DNA of 64,000 bases from Mycobacterium terramassiliense (GCF_900157385.1 NZ_LT717701.1:1213772-1277771), one strand, 5' to 3'. Shown: positions 16,939 through 26,618, numbered from the stretch's first letter. Notes: generated by a model not told the origin, from the sequence alone. A program made the numbers and translations.

Positions 16939-18552
16939 GTGACCATCGAAACTCCCAAGCGTCTCGCCCGAGGCGCGCATACCACTCCGCCGCGCCGGCG
17001 CCCCGCGCTCATCCTGGCCGTCGTACTTGTGGCTGCACTGGCCATAAATGTGGAAGCCACGATCGTGAACGTGGCTCTGCCGACGCTGAATTGGGCCCTT
17101 GGGGCGTCGACGCGCGGCCTGCAGTGGATCGTGGACGCCTACAACCTGGCGTTCGCCGCCCTGGTGCTGGCGGGTGGCACCGTCGGCGACAAGTTCGGAC
17201 GACGCGGCGCGCTGATCGCCGGGTTGGCACTCTTCGCAGCCAGTAGCGTCGGGGCGGCGCTGTGCACTTCCACCGGAACGCTGATCGGGATGCGCCTAGT
17301 GATGGGCATCTCGGCGGCGCTGATCTACCCGACCACACTTGCGATCATCACTGACACCTTCCGCGATCCCAAGCAGCGGGCCGCTGCGATCGGCGCGTGG
17401 GGCGCGGTCACGGGCCTCGGGGTGGCCATCGGCCCCATCCTCGGAGGCGCACTGCTGGAGAAATACTGGTTGGGCAGCCTGTTCTTGGCGCTCGCACCGA
17501 TTGCGCTCGCCGCCGTGCTCGGCGCGGTGCTGTTCGTGCCGACCTCGATCCCGGAGGCGGGCGCCCGGTTGGACCGGGGGGGTCTGCTGTTGTCGATCGT
17601 GACGCTCGGAGCGTTGGTGTATACCCTCATCGAGGCGCCCGACCGTGGCTGGACGGCGAACCGGACACTGCTAGGTTTCGGCGTGGCGGCAGCAGCCATG
17701 GCCGCATTCGTCTGGTGGGAACGCCGCCGCGCCGAGCCGCTGATCGACGTCAATCTGTTCACAAACCTGCGTTTCAGCGCGGCCAGCGGCGCCGTGACGG
17801 TCGCCTTCTTCGCCCTGTTCGGTTTCATCTTTCTGATCACCCAATTTTTCCAGCTACTGCAGCGCTTCGGGCCCCTTGACACCGGTGTGCGCATCCTGCC
17901 TGTCGCCTTATCGATCGCCGTCGGATCCGTCCTAGGCACACGGCTCGCGGTGACCCGGATCGGCACCAAGGCGATCGTGTTCACCGGCCTGCTATTGCTC
18001 ACTACGGCGTTCGCGTGGGTGGCCACCATCACCGTCGACGTGCCTTACCTGCATGTCGCTGCGGCAATGGTGCTGCTCGGCGGCGGACTCGGTCTGACGA
18101 CTGCCCCGGCTACCGACTCGATTATGGGTGTGGTCCGGCCCGAACAGGCAGGAGCAGGTTCAGCGGTTAACGATGCAACGCGCCAGATCGGCGGCACGCT
18201 CGGCGTAGCAGTGATCGGCAGCATCTTCTCTACTCTCTACGTCCGACACCTGTCCGACAGCGAGGTCCTACACTCTGCACCGGAAGCCGCGAAGATCACA
18301 GCGCGCCAAGGGCTGGCCCAAGGCCTGCAGGTCGCCGTCCAGTCCCCGCCATCGGTCGCCGCAGCAATCCGAGACACGGTCAGTGACGCGTTCATGTCCG
18401 GTCTACACGGTGGCTGCCTAACGGCCGCCGCCGTCTGCCTGGTCGGTGCATTCTTCGTCCTAGCCGCCCTGCCCGCCCATCCCGCCAAAGCGATTCCGGC
18501 ATTGAGGAACGCAGGTCACATGAAAGGGGCCGACAGAGATGCACCCCGCTGA
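16939..18552 (+). CDS. MFS multidrug-type exporter, DHA2 (14-helix) family
   Basis: A 537-residue membrane transporter that would export hydrophobic compounds with the proton gradient. Hydrophobic helices run from residue ~25 to ~510 in the 14-helix pattern. The first segment carries the DHA2 signature (NVEATIVNVALPTLNWALGA), motif A is GGTVGDKFGRRGALIAG, and motif C is GAVTGLGVAIGPILGGALLE. The start is GTG. The last 14 bases overlap the carotenoid-oxygenase start, so the two are translated together. Operators for the upstream TetR lie in its promoter. It may protect the cell from, or secrete, a compound handled by the oxygenase; the substrate is unknown. Confidence 0.93.
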   Translation: MTIETPKRLARGAHTTPPRRRPALILAVVLVAALAINVEATIVNVALPTLNWALGASTRGLQWIVDAYNLAFAALVLAGGTVGDKFGRRGALIAGLALFAASSVGAALCTSTGTLIGMRLVMGISAALIYPTTLAIITDTFRDPKQRAAAIGAWGAVTGLGVAIGPILGGALLEKYWLGSLFLALAPIALAAVLGAVLFVPTSIPEAGARLDRGGLLLSIVTLGALVYTLIEAPDRGWTANRTLLGFGVAAAAMAAFVWWERRRAEPLIDVNLFTNLRFSAASGAVTVAFFALFGFIFLITQFFQLLQRFGPLDTGVRILPVALSIAVGSVLGTRLAVTRIGTKAIVFTGLLLLTTAFAWVATITVDVPYLHVAAAMVLLGGGLGLTTAPATDSIMGVVRPEQAGAGSAVNDATRQIGGTLGVAVIGSIFSTLYVRHLSDSEVLHSAPEAAKITARQGLAQGLQVAVQSPPSVAAAIRDTVSDAFMSGLHGGCLTAAAVCLVGAFFVLAALPAHPAKAIPALRNAGHMKGADRDAPR

Positions 18553-19909
18553 CGCCAATCCCGACAATGCGACTCTGTTTGGCGCCGGCGAGTTCTTCCG
18601 GCGCGACAACTACGCGCCGGTCGTCGACGAACTCACTGCCTTCGACCTACCAGTTGAGGGGGCGATCCCTGCGGAACTGAATGGCTGGTACCTGCGCAAC
18701 GGCCCCAACCCGCGGCAGTCCAGTGGGCACTGGTTCACCGGTGACGGCATGATCCACGGCGTTCGACTGGAAGGTGGACGAGCGGCCTGGTACCGCAATC
18801 GGTGGATACGCACCGACAGCTTTGAGGAGTACTTCCCGCTCTACAATGCCGACGGCACCCGCGATCTGCGCTCCAGTGTTGCCAACACCCACGTGGTCAA
18901 CCACGCCGGCAAGACCCTCGCGCTCGTGGAGGCATCGCTGCCCTACCAGGTCACCAACGACCTTGAGACGATCGGGGCCTACGACTTCGGCGGCAAGCTT
19001 GTCGACTCGATGACGGCACACCCAAAGATCTGTCCGACGACGGGCGAGTTGCACTTCTTCGGCTATGGCAATCTCTTCGAGCCGCATGTCACCTACCACC
19101 GAGCGGATGCTAGCGGTGAGCTGGTCGTCAACCGCCCACTCGACGTTAAAGCCTTGACAATGATGCACGACTTCGCGCTGACCGCCGAGCACGTCATCTT
19201 TATGGATTTGCCGCTTGTCTTCGACGTGAATGTCGCGATGGAGGGCGCTTCTTTGCCCTTTCGATGGAACGATGCATATGGTGCGCGACTCGGTGTCCTT
19301 CGCCGCGACGATCCGTTCGGCCAGGTGCGATGGTTCGACATCGATCCGTGCTATGTGTTTCACGTAGCCAACGCGTACGACTCGACCACTCCCGACGGCA
19401 CTGAGGTCATTGTTTTGCACGCCGTTCGTTATCCGGAGTTGTGGCGGGAAAACGGCGATCTGGACGCCGCGGGCGTGATGTGGAACTGGACAATCGATCT
19501 CACCGCCGGCCGGGTCGCCGAACGGCAGATCGACAGCCGGCCGGTCGAATTCCCGCGCATCGACGACAGGTTGGTCGGCTTGCCCGCCAGATACGCAGTC
19601 TCGGTTGCCGACAAGCACCTGGTGCGGTTCGACTTCGCCTCAGGCGAAGTCGAACCGCACCGTTTCGGTACTGCATCCGCTCCGGGTATCCCAGGCGAGG
19701 CAGTATTTGTTCCATCGGCGAGTGGTCCAGCCGACGAGTTGGGCGGCTGGTACGTCGGCTACGTCTATGATCCGGTCCGCGACGGAAGCGATTTGGTGAT
19801 TCTCGATGCATCCGACTTCGGGGGTGAGCCGGTAGCCAAAATTGTTCTGCCGCAGCGGGTCCCATATGGATTCCACGGAAATTGGATCACCGACTGCATC
19901 GATGGGTAG
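18539..19909 (+). CDS. Carotenoid / stilbene cleavage oxygenase
   Basis: A 456-residue non-haem iron dioxygenase of the RPE65 family, which splits double bonds of carotenoids, apocarotenoids or stilbenes. The start has the family's LNGWYLRNGPNPR. Four His ligands can be placed: in MTAHPK (about residue 161), MMHDFAL (about 208), YVFHVANAYD (about 277) and near the C-terminus YGFHGNW (about 449). It overlaps the exporter gene by 14 bases and shares its TetR control. Oddly, codons around 19621-19661 form a perfect 19-base-arm inverted repeat (listed separately). The substrate cannot be predicted; an aromatic or terpenoid compound is plausible. Confidence 0.92.
   Translation: MHPADANPDNATLFGAGEFFRRDNYAPVVDELTAFDLPVEGAIPAELNGWYLRNGPNPRQSSGHWFTGDGMIHGVRLEGGRAAWYRNRWIRTDSFEEYFPLYNADGTRDLRSSVANTHVVNHAGKTLALVEASLPYQVTNDLETIGAYDFGGKLVDSMTAHPKICPTTGELHFFGYGNLFEPHVTYHRADASGELVVNRPLDVKALTMMHDFALTAEHVIFMDLPLVFDVNVAMEGASLPFRWNDAYGARLGVLRRDDPFGQVRWFDIDPCYVFHVANAYDSTTPDGTEVIVLHAVRYPELWRENGDLDAAGVMWNWTIDLTAGRVAERQIDSRPVEFPRIDDRLVGLPARYAVSVADKHLVRFDFASGEVEPHRFGTASAPGIPGEAVFVPSASGPADELGGWYVGYVYDPVRDGSDLVILDASDFGGEPVAKIVLPQRVPYGFHGNWITDCIDG
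19621..19661. repeat. Perfect 41-base palindrome inside the carotenoid-oxygenase gene
   Basis: The arm GGTGCGGTTCGACTTCGCC is followed by TCA and then by its exact reverse complement. The 19-base stem with a 3-base loop would form a very stable hairpin in DNA or mRNA. It lies in frame and encodes VRFDFASGEVEPHR, which fits the family consensus at this place, so it does not break the gene. Confidence 0.9.
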
Positions 19910-20652
19910 GCGACCCCTTACGGTCCTTGACTATCCGATCACGCCCGCCATCCGGCATTTCTCGGACAGCTCCTTGGACGCTACTGGGTACGTCCGTACA
20001 CATGGTGACCAAGTTCAGCACGCTGCCCCGGGGCGTGATCACTCCGACTCCCGACCCTGCGCCCAAATGTACTTTCGGGCCCGGGCGTCCGTATTCAGCC
20101 GGACCCGAAGTTCGGGGCACCCGGCTTCGAGGTGGAAACGGTATCCGGATCGAGGCCGGCCGCGACGATGCTGTCACGCATTTAACTGCTGTGAACCCCG
20201 GTGAAAGGCACCGTTAGACGATGTGGCGGGCAGTCGATTCAACGATTTTGTTCCGATATGCGTTAACGGTTGGTGTTGCTGCTACATCCGCGAGGGCGAT
20301 CTGTCCAGCAGACCTAGCCACCGGTGAGCTCGGCAGAGGGATGGCTACCAGCAGCGGGCACCTCACAGTTGTGAGAATCTGTTTAGCTCCTATGCGAAGC
20401 ACCGCCTAACTCCAGTAGCCGTGGGTAGCCGGTTCGCCCCGGAAATGCGTGATTCGCACGAATGCAAATTGCTTGCGCACCCGTACAAGCGATCGGGCGC
20501 GGTCTGCCTCACAGTGGTGATCAGGCAGAACAGATTCACAACACACCGTGCCTCTCCGGCAAAGCGAAACACGTCGCAAACAGTCACCTGGGCGACGGAC
20601 TCGGTGGCCCGGCCGGACATGGCGACGACTACTCGCAGCAAGGAACGGATCA
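19910..20652. other. Intergenic region before the GMC oxidoreductase
   Basis: About 740 bases. Short frames on both strands show no family features. I found no repeat or convincing remnant. The long frame entering the GMC gene from 20548 lacks a ribosome site at its first ATG. The GMC promoter must lie here. Confidence 0.45.
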
Positions 20653-22284
20653 ATGAATAACCACGGCTACGGCGTCGTCATGGCCGACTACGTTGTGGTC
20701 GGTGCTGGATCGGCCGGCTCGGTCATCGCCGAACGACTCAGCGCCGACCCAGGCAATCGGGTGGTCGTGCTCGAAGCCGGTGAAAAAGACAACGACAGGC
20801 GCATCCGCATGCCCGCCACTTGGATCCAGTTGTTCCGCAGCGAAGTCGACTGGGATTTCGTGACCGAACCGCAGCCGGCGCTCAACTGCCGACGTATCCA
20901 CTGTCCACGCGGCAAGACGCTGGGCGGTTCCTCGTCGACCAACGCCATGATGTGGGTGCGCGGATTCGCCGCCGACTACGATGAGTGGGCGCAGTGCGCC
21001 GGCGAGCAATGGTCGTTCACCAGCATTGTCGAATATTTCCGCCGCATCGAAAAGGTCGAAGGAGCGTGCGAACCAGACGAAGGCATCGACGGCCCGCTGC
21101 ACATCTCCCAGCAACGCAGCCCTCATCGCCTAACGGCGGCGTGGCTGCAAGCGGTTCAACAGTCCGGCTATTGCCTAGAACGCCCAAATCGCCCCCAGCC
21201 GAACGGCTTCAGTCAAGCAGTCGTTACTCAGCGCCGGGGCCGGCGATGGAGCACCGCCGACGCGTACCTGCGGCCCGCTCTGCGGCGTAGCAACCTCACG
21301 GTGATCACCAACGCCACCGCCACCCGAGTACGCTTCGCCGACAAGCAGGCGATCGGCGTGGAATGCGAAATCGACGGGAGAGTCCAGTTCGTTCGCGCCG
21401 GCCGCGAGGTCATCCTGTCTGCGGGCGTGATCAATTCACCCCAGCTGCTTATGCTTTCTGGCATTGGCCACCACAACGAAATGGCTCGGCATGGCATTGA
21501 CACCATCTACCACGCTCCTCAGGTGGGGCAAAACCTGCGCGATCACCTCATGGCGATGCTCGGCTTCGATGTAGACGCCAACACCTTGTATGGAGCCGGA
21601 AAACCCTTTCAGATCGCCAATTATTTGGTTCGGCGTCGCGGCATGCTCACCTCTCCGGCCGCCGAAGCCTACGGATTTGTCCGCAGCAACCCCCGAATGG
21701 CTTTACCCGATTTGGAGCTGTTTTTTGGCCCCGGTCCCTTCTTCGACGCGGGACTGGGCGAGCCGTACGGACATGCAGTCACCCTGGGATCGATCCTAAT
21801 CAAGCCGCACAGCACCGGACGCATCATGCTGCGCTCGCCCAACCCGAAAGCCAAACCCCTCATCGACCCTCGGTACCTGTCCGACAGCGGCGGAAGGGAT
21901 CGGGCCGCGATCATGGAAGGATTACGGATCTGCGCAAAGGTCGCCACGGCACCGGCATTGAGTAGCCTGCTTGGCAGGATCGCCCGCCCCCGCGGCGCCG
22001 TCGATGCCAGCGAAGCTAATCTCGAACGGGCGCTCAATGACGAAGCGCATAGTCTCTACCACCCGGTTGGCACCTGCCGCATGGGCAGCGATCCCGATAG
22101 TGTCGTCACCCCCGAGCTCGTGGTTCGTGGGGTGCGGGGACTTCGCGTCGCAGATGCCTCCATCATGCCCAGCATCATCCGCGGCCACACCCACGCGCCG
22201 AGCGTCCTCATAGGTGCCAAGGCCGCAGACCTCATCGTTGAGGCAAACCGCGCACCGAGGCGGGCGATCTCGCACCTCGACTAA
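20653..22284 (+). CDS. GMC-family FAD oxidoreductase (choline-dehydrogenase-like)
   Basis: A 543-residue flavoenzyme that oxidises an alcohol. The FAD motif is DYVVVGAGSAGSVIAERLS, with VVVLEAG after it. GMC signature 1 is GKTLGGSSSTNAMMWVRG, signature 2 is GVINSPQLLMLSGIG, and the C-terminal active-site region has HPVGTCRMG, then HTHAPSVLIGAKAADLI. I used the ATG at 20653 with AAGGAACGG upstream; an ATG nine codons later is possible. It is followed by an NTF2-like and a carboxymuconolactone-decarboxylase-like gene in the same direction, probably one operon. Members oxidise choline, PEG, alkanols or sterol-like alcohols, and the sequence alone does not decide. Confidence 0.92.
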   Translation: MNNHGYGVVMADYVVVGAGSAGSVIAERLSADPGNRVVVLEAGEKDNDRRIRMPATWIQLFRSEVDWDFVTEPQPALNCRRIHCPRGKTLGGSSSTNAMMWVRGFAADYDEWAQCAGEQWSFTSIVEYFRRIEKVEGACEPDEGIDGPLHISQQRSPHRLTAAWLQAVQQSGYCLERPNRPQPNGFSQAVVTQRRGRRWSTADAYLRPALRRSNLTVITNATATRVRFADKQAIGVECEIDGRVQFVRAGREVILSAGVINSPQLLMLSGIGHHNEMARHGIDTIYHAPQVGQNLRDHLMAMLGFDVDANTLYGAGKPFQIANYLVRRRGMLTSPAAEAYGFVRSNPRMALPDLELFFGPGPFFDAGLGEPYGHAVTLGSILIKPHSTGRIMLRSPNPKAKPLIDPRYLSDSGGRDRAAIMEGLRICAKVATAPALSSLLGRIARPRGAVDASEANLERALNDEAHSLYHPVGTCRMGSDPDSVVTPELVVRGVRGLRVADASIMPSIIRGHTHAPSVLIGAKAADLIVEANRAPRRAISHLD

Positions 22285-22413
22285 GAGGAGGCGGAGGTGA
22301 CGACCGGCAACCGATGCAGCACGTTCACATAGCACCGGCAACGTATTTCACGAGGCCAACATTCGAAAAGCGCGATCCGACTGCGGATCCGATTATCTCG
22401 AAGGGAGCATCCG

Positions 22414-22776
22414 GTGAATGGCCCATGCATCGGGGACGTATTGCAGGAGTTAGTGTTTAGCCACCACGGAACCATCGAAGAACTCATCGACAAATACTTT
22501 GCCGATGATTACGTACATCGTTTCAACGGCACAGTACACACTCGCGCCGAGTTCGCTGCCATGGCGAAGGCCGCACGTGCGCAGATCGTGAAAGGAACCG
22601 TTACTACGCTCGAGGAGTTTTGCGCCGGCGATTGTTATGCCGAACGCCATCTGCTCGATGTCACCAGCACGGATGGATCGACCGAGCGGACCGAAGTGTA
22701 TGTCATCGGCCGGTATTCTGACGACGGCCGCTTTGCGCGAATTAACGAGGCTGCTGTCAGGCTTTCGTCGTCATGA
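22414..22776 (+). CDS. NTF2 / SnoaL-like protein
   Basis: A 120-residue protein with the length and pattern of the NTF2-like cone fold: an N-terminal helix pair (VLQELVFSHHGTIEELIDKYFADDYVHRF), then strands with alternating polar and hydrophobic residues. Such folds act as small isomerases, cyclases, hydrolases or ligand binders in catabolic clusters. The GTG start has AAGGGAG upstream. Its stop overlaps the start of the next gene by four bases (ATGA). It lies 129 bases after the GMC oxidoreductase. The specific reaction is unknown. Confidence 0.75.
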   Translation: MNGPCIGDVLQELVFSHHGTIEELIDKYFADDYVHRFNGTVHTRAEFAAMAKAARAQIVKGTVTTLEEFCAGDCYAERHLLDVTSTDGSTERTEVYVIGRYSDDGRFARINEAAVRLSSS

Positions 22777-23318
22777 CCCGTCTCAGCAGCTCACCGCGGC
22801 CCGAATTGCCCGGCGATGTAGCACAATTCATGTCGCGTTTGCCGTCTGACCCGCTTCTGGCGACGCTCAGTTACTCTCCGGCCACGGTGGAGTTATTTGT
22901 TCGGCAAGGATTGGCTCAATCCACCGGTCTCCAGTTATCAGACCGGCTACGTGAGGTGGTGATCCTTACGGTCGCTGCCAGTTGCGACTGTGAGTACATC
23001 GCTGCCCAACACGAGCCGATGGCGGCCGCCGCTGGTCTATCTCGTATCGAGTGCGCCGCAATCGCCAGGAACGATTTCGTGGGTGGTGATCTTCCCCCGA
23101 TCGACCGAATGGTGGCGGAGTTTGTCACCGCGGTGATTACCACGCCGCGAGTGGCGGACCGACTTTTTGATCAGGCCCATGCCGTTCTCAGTGATCGGGA
23201 GATCGTCGAGGTGCTTCAGATCTGTGGGTACTACTGGTGCCTAGCCCGGGTAGCGACGGTCCTCGATATCACGTCGACCACCATCCACGGTCAGATGCCA
23301 AGTCTGGGCGACAGCTGA
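22773..23318 (+). CDS. Carboxymuconolactone decarboxylase / AhpD-like protein
   Basis: A 181-residue helical protein of the CMD/AhpD superfamily. The core reads LSDRLREVVILTVAASCDCEYIAAQHEPMAAAAGLS. The E(Y/W)xxH pattern that usually follows the active-site Cys is present, with C-D-C just before it. Members are decarboxylases in aromatic catabolism or peroxidase partners with a CxxC pair; here the Cys pair is CxC, so the AhpD redox role is less certain. It is coupled to the NTF2-like gene by a four-base overlap and ends the GMC operon. Confidence 0.85.
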   Translation: MTRLSSSPRPELPGDVAQFMSRLPSDPLLATLSYSPATVELFVRQGLAQSTGLQLSDRLREVVILTVAASCDCEYIAAQHEPMAAAAGLSRIECAAIARNDFVGGDLPPIDRMVAEFVTAVITTPRVADRLFDQAHAVLSDREIVEVLQICGYYWCLARVATVLDITSTTIHGQMPSLGDS

Positions 23319-23831
23319 CTTGGCCCAACGCGCCGTGCACACGAACGGTCGTCAGTTTGTTGCGGCAAACGTGCACGCTCAGCTAGTACTTAACTGCTCC
23401 GCCATGCCGGAGACTCAAGGCAGAGAGCAGAATTACCGGCTCTCAGGGCAAGGTTGACCGGGCTGCCCGACGACATCGCATTATCGGGCTGGTGCGTCCG
23501 TCAATAGTCGGTGAGAATGGCCGTAATCCGCTCTATCTGATAAAGCGGTCAGTTCGGCGCCCAGCGAGTCGCGCTTCCGATAGCGATGTATATCGCCAGA
23601 CTGCAGCGTCTTTCGACTCGTCGTGGGTGCGCAGACTACGACGAGTGAGATTTCATATCCTATAAGTCAGAGGGCGAGCGCACCGCAATGTCGACGCCAA
23701 GTCAGAGCGTCACGCGCCGTATGTGTAGCGGCCCGCGCGCACGGTCGTCGGACCCATCTGGTTATGCTTCCGACTTTTGTCGGAAGCAAAACGAATGTTC
23801 ACAGTGCAAACTCATAGATGTGGCTGATGAG
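23319..23831. other. Intergenic region with a strong hairpin before an esterase
   Basis: About 510 bases. No gene is supported. It contains the perfect hairpin at 23765-23788 and presumably the esterase promoter. A long frame from 23688 crosses the hairpin but has no ribosome site. Confidence 0.45.
23765..23788. promoter_or_regulatory. Perfect hairpin / operator upstream of esterase
   Basis: TGCTTCCGAC-TTTT-GTCGGAAGCA has 10-base arms that pair exactly. It lies 43 bases before the ATG at 23832, in the leader. It could be a repressor operator or an mRNA structure. No T-run follows, so it is not a standard intrinsic terminator. Confidence 0.65.
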
Positions 23832-24815
23832 ATGTCCTTGACTGGAGCCGGAATCACACCGATTCCTGGAGTCGTCCTTACCTATCCGTTTGATCCCGAA
23901 ATCGCCGCGGCGATACCGATGTTGCCCGAAATGCGTGAGATTGATTTGCCGACGCAGCGGCGCCGAACTGCAGAGATGTTCGCTCAACTCCCCAGCGCGG
24001 ACACAACAGGCGTGACGGTAGAAGATCGGATGGTTCCGGGCGCAGTTGGTGACCCCGAGGTCGCGATCCGGATTTACCGGCCGGTGGGGGAGTGCTTCCC
24101 AGCGGCGATCTATGACGTCCACGGCGGGGGATTTGTGGTCGGTGACTTAGAGATGAATCACCGGGCCAATGTGGTGCTTGCGCGCGAGTTAAAGGTGGTG
24201 GTGGTGTCGGTGGATTATCGCTTGGCACCTGAGAATCCGTATCCCAAACCTCTTGAGGACGTCTATGCCGGGTTGGTGTGGGCGGCGACCCATAGTGATG
24301 AACTGGGTGTGGACGCGCGGCGGATCGTGATTCACGGTGCCAGCGCCGGCGGTGGACTGTGCGCTGGCTTGGCGTTGTTGGCCCGCGATCGCGGCGGCCC
24401 GGAGATTGCGTTTCAATTCTTGAATGTCCCTGAGCTTGATGATCGGCTGATGACGCAGAGCATGATCGCGTTCACTGAGACGCCCTTGTGGAATCGCCCG
24501 TTGGCGGTGAACAGCTGGGATCATTACCTTGGGGCCGGTCGCGCTGGCGGTCAGGATGTTCCGATCTACGCCGCGCCTGCGCGTGCGACAGACCTGACAG
24601 GTCTTCCGCCAGCGTACATCTCAGTCATGGAATTCGATCCGCTGCGAGACGAGGGCATTGCCTACGCGCAGGCTTTACTGGCTGCCGGCGTCAGTGTAGA
24701 GCTCCATCTATTCCCGGGAACGTTCCACGGGTCCGGCCTTGTTGAATACGCGGCGATATCCCAGCGTGAGAAAGCCGAATCGTTGGTCGTGCTAAGTCGC
24801 GCGCTGGGGCTGTAG
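23832..24815 (+). CDS. Alpha/beta-hydrolase esterase, HSL (family IV) type
   Basis: A 327-residue serine esterase. The oxyanion motif is DVHGGGFVVGD (about residue 95), the nucleophile elbow GASAGGG (about residue 170), the acid lies in DPLRDEG (about residue 271) and the His in PGTFHGS (about residue 302). It shares the layout and many blocks (DVPIYAAPARA, LTGLPPAY) with the esterase at 9427, so the two are paralogues; this one keeps the standard HGGG. I chose the ATG at 23832; a GTG four codons upstream is equally possible and neither has a clear ribosome site. The gene converges on mceF, with a hairpin between the two. Confidence 0.88.
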   Translation: MSLTGAGITPIPGVVLTYPFDPEIAAAIPMLPEMREIDLPTQRRRTAEMFAQLPSADTTGVTVEDRMVPGAVGDPEVAIRIYRPVGECFPAAIYDVHGGGFVVGDLEMNHRANVVLARELKVVVVSVDYRLAPENPYPKPLEDVYAGLVWAATHSDELGVDARRIVIHGASAGGGLCAGLALLARDRGGPEIAFQFLNVPELDDRLMTQSMIAFTETPLWNRPLAVNSWDHYLGAGRAGGQDVPIYAAPARATDLTGLPPAYISVMEFDPLRDEGIAYAQALLAAGVSVELHLFPGTFHGSGLVEYAAISQREKAESLVVLSRALGL

Positions 24816-24998
24816 CGAACCCGAGTGTGGAGTTGTAGTCCCCGGACACACTACATCGACGGGGCGTGACAGATGTTGTGCCCCAACAGGCCCAAGATAC
24901 AACCGCTTCCCTCGCCTCGGGGCGATTCTTTGGGCACCCGCAAGTTATCGGGCGCAACTGTGGTTAGGGAACATATATTCAACTGCGGGTGGGCGTAG

Positions 24999-25020
24999 CC
25001 CGGATGCTCCCGCATCGGGG
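24999..25020. terminator. Hairpin between convergent esterase and mceF
   Basis: CCCGGATGC-TCCC-GCATCGGGG pairs with one mismatch. It lies between the ends of two convergent genes, 21 bases from the mceF stop. There is no T-tract, as is common for mycobacterial terminators, so the call rests on position and stem strength. Confidence 0.5.
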
Positions 25021-25040
25021 GTTGCGGCTTTCGTCGCGGC

Positions 25041-26618
25041 TTAGCTCAGCGGCAGCATGAGATCTTTCCATGATGTCGGTGTCCTCCCCTGGGCAACGTC
25101 AGCTTGGCGATAGAGGTGTCGGTCTGGGGCGAGATAGCTTCCAGTGCGCGGGTTGTAGCGAACTGCTGCAACCGCTCCGTGGTCGGGAACGCCGTTCTCG
25201 AATGCACTTGGCGCCGTAGCAGGTTGCCCTTCTTGCTGGCTGGGCGGAAATGGATTCGTCGTCGGCTCCGTGGTGGGCTGCGCTGGCCCCGCGGGCTCTT
25301 TTGGCGGAGGCCCGGGGGTCCCGTCGACCGGACCGTAGAGGTGATCGTCACTGTTTACTCGGGAATCCGGCGGGATGCCCTGACTGATCAAGTTCGGGTC
25401 AAGCGGGTAGGGCCCGGTCACATGCTGGCGCACCACTAGCGGAAGATACGGCTGGTCGCTTTTGCAGATTTCAACGGTGGGAGCGCGTTTGCCCGGTTTG
25501 TCCATGCATGGAGCGTTGCGTGCGCCGCGCACCGCGACGGGTGAATCCTGGGGCAGTTTGCAGTAGAGGCCGTCCGGAGTGTCGATGGTGGTGGTGTCTG
25601 CTGGTGTGCGCCATGAGGAGGGTGGTAGAAACCCGACGGTGCAGGGAGGTGGATCATTGATCTGGAGGGTGAAGCTACCGGGATTCATTCCGGTGCGATT
25701 GTTTTTCGGTAAGTTTGCCTGCCCACCTGCGATAGACCCCGGTAGCAGAACCAGCATCTGCTCAAGGCCAGGGTTGTAGGTCAAGGCGACCTGGCCCACG
25801 GTGGTGAGGTTGGCCAAGAGCACAGGCAGTGTGGGCTTGAGTTTTTCTAGAAGGTTTTCGACGTCCCGGGAGAAGCTCGGCGTCTTGTGAAGTATCGTCC
25901 GCAGCTGAGGGTCGTTGGTCGTGATTTGTTCGGTGATGCCGGCGAGACTGCGTGCCCACACTCTGATCTGGTCAGCGGTCGCTGCTTGGGAGTCAAGGAG
26001 TGGTCCGGCGTCGTCGATGAGGGTGTGAGTGTTGTCTGCGACGCTGCCGAGATCTCGGCTCAGGGTCGCGCCTGAGTCGAACAGGGAGCCGAGATCATAG
26101 CCGGCCCCGCCCAACCCGCGTGAGGATTCATCGATGAGGTCGTGGAGCTTGTCTTTGGGGATGCTGTCTAACAGCGCGCTGGTGCGATCCAGTACGGGCC
26201 CGATCGGTTGTGGAATCGTGGTGGCGCTTAAGGGAATGATCGAGCCATCGTGCAGATAGGGCGGCCGGTTGGCCCCAGGGTTGAGATCGACATACTGTTC
26301 GCCCACCGCGGAGATACTGCGCACGTCTGCCCGCAGCTGGCTAGGAATTCTCGGCGAGCTGTTCAAAGACAGTGTCGCCTCGACGCGGTTGCCGGGCTTG
26401 AGGGTTACCGCAGTGACCGTGCCGACCGTAACCCCGCGATACGTCACGTTCGCGAAGCGGTACAGCCCACCTGCGGCGCGAAGTTCCAGTGTGACGGTGA
26501 TGCGACCGATTCCAAGAAACGTCGGGACTTGCAGGTATTTCGTGAACAGCACGGACATCCCCACGATTGACGCGGTCGCGAAGATGATCAACTGGATGCG
26601 GACGAATCGCGTGAGCAT
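25041..26618 (-). CDS. mceF: Mce-family protein MceF
   Basis: A 525-residue subunit of an Mce lipid importer, anchored in the cell membrane by one N-terminal helix (residues ~8-28) and reaching into the periplasm. The MlaD/Mce domain follows (RAAGGLYRFANVTYRGVTVGTVTAVTL), then a long helical needle region and a Pro-rich C-terminal tail (residues ~390-525). As the sixth Mce gene it is the last of the operon. Its ATG shares one base with the mceE stop (TGATG). The helix and tail are intact. Expression depends on whether transcription survives the insertion sequence in front of mceB. Confidence 0.92.
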   Translation of the reverse strand: MLTRFVRIQLIIFATASIVGMSVLFTKYLQVPTFLGIGRITVTLELRAAGGLYRFANVTYRGVTVGTVTAVTLKPGNRVEATLSLNSSPRIPSQLRADVRSISAVGEQYVDLNPGANRPPYLHDGSIIPLSATTIPQPIGPVLDRTSALLDSIPKDKLHDLIDESSRGLGGAGYDLGSLFDSGATLSRDLGSVADNTHTLIDDAGPLLDSQAATADQIRVWARSLAGITEQITTNDPQLRTILHKTPSFSRDVENLLEKLKPTLPVLLANLTTVGQVALTYNPGLEQMLVLLPGSIAGGQANLPKNNRTGMNPGSFTLQINDPPPCTVGFLPPSSWRTPADTTTIDTPDGLYCKLPQDSPVAVRGARNAPCMDKPGKRAPTVEICKSDQPYLPLVVRQHVTGPYPLDPNLISQGIPPDSRVNSDDHLYGPVDGTPGPPPKEPAGPAQPTTEPTTNPFPPSQQEGQPATAPSAFENGVPDHGAVAAVRYNPRTGSYLAPDRHLYRQADVAQGRTPTSWKDLMLPLS

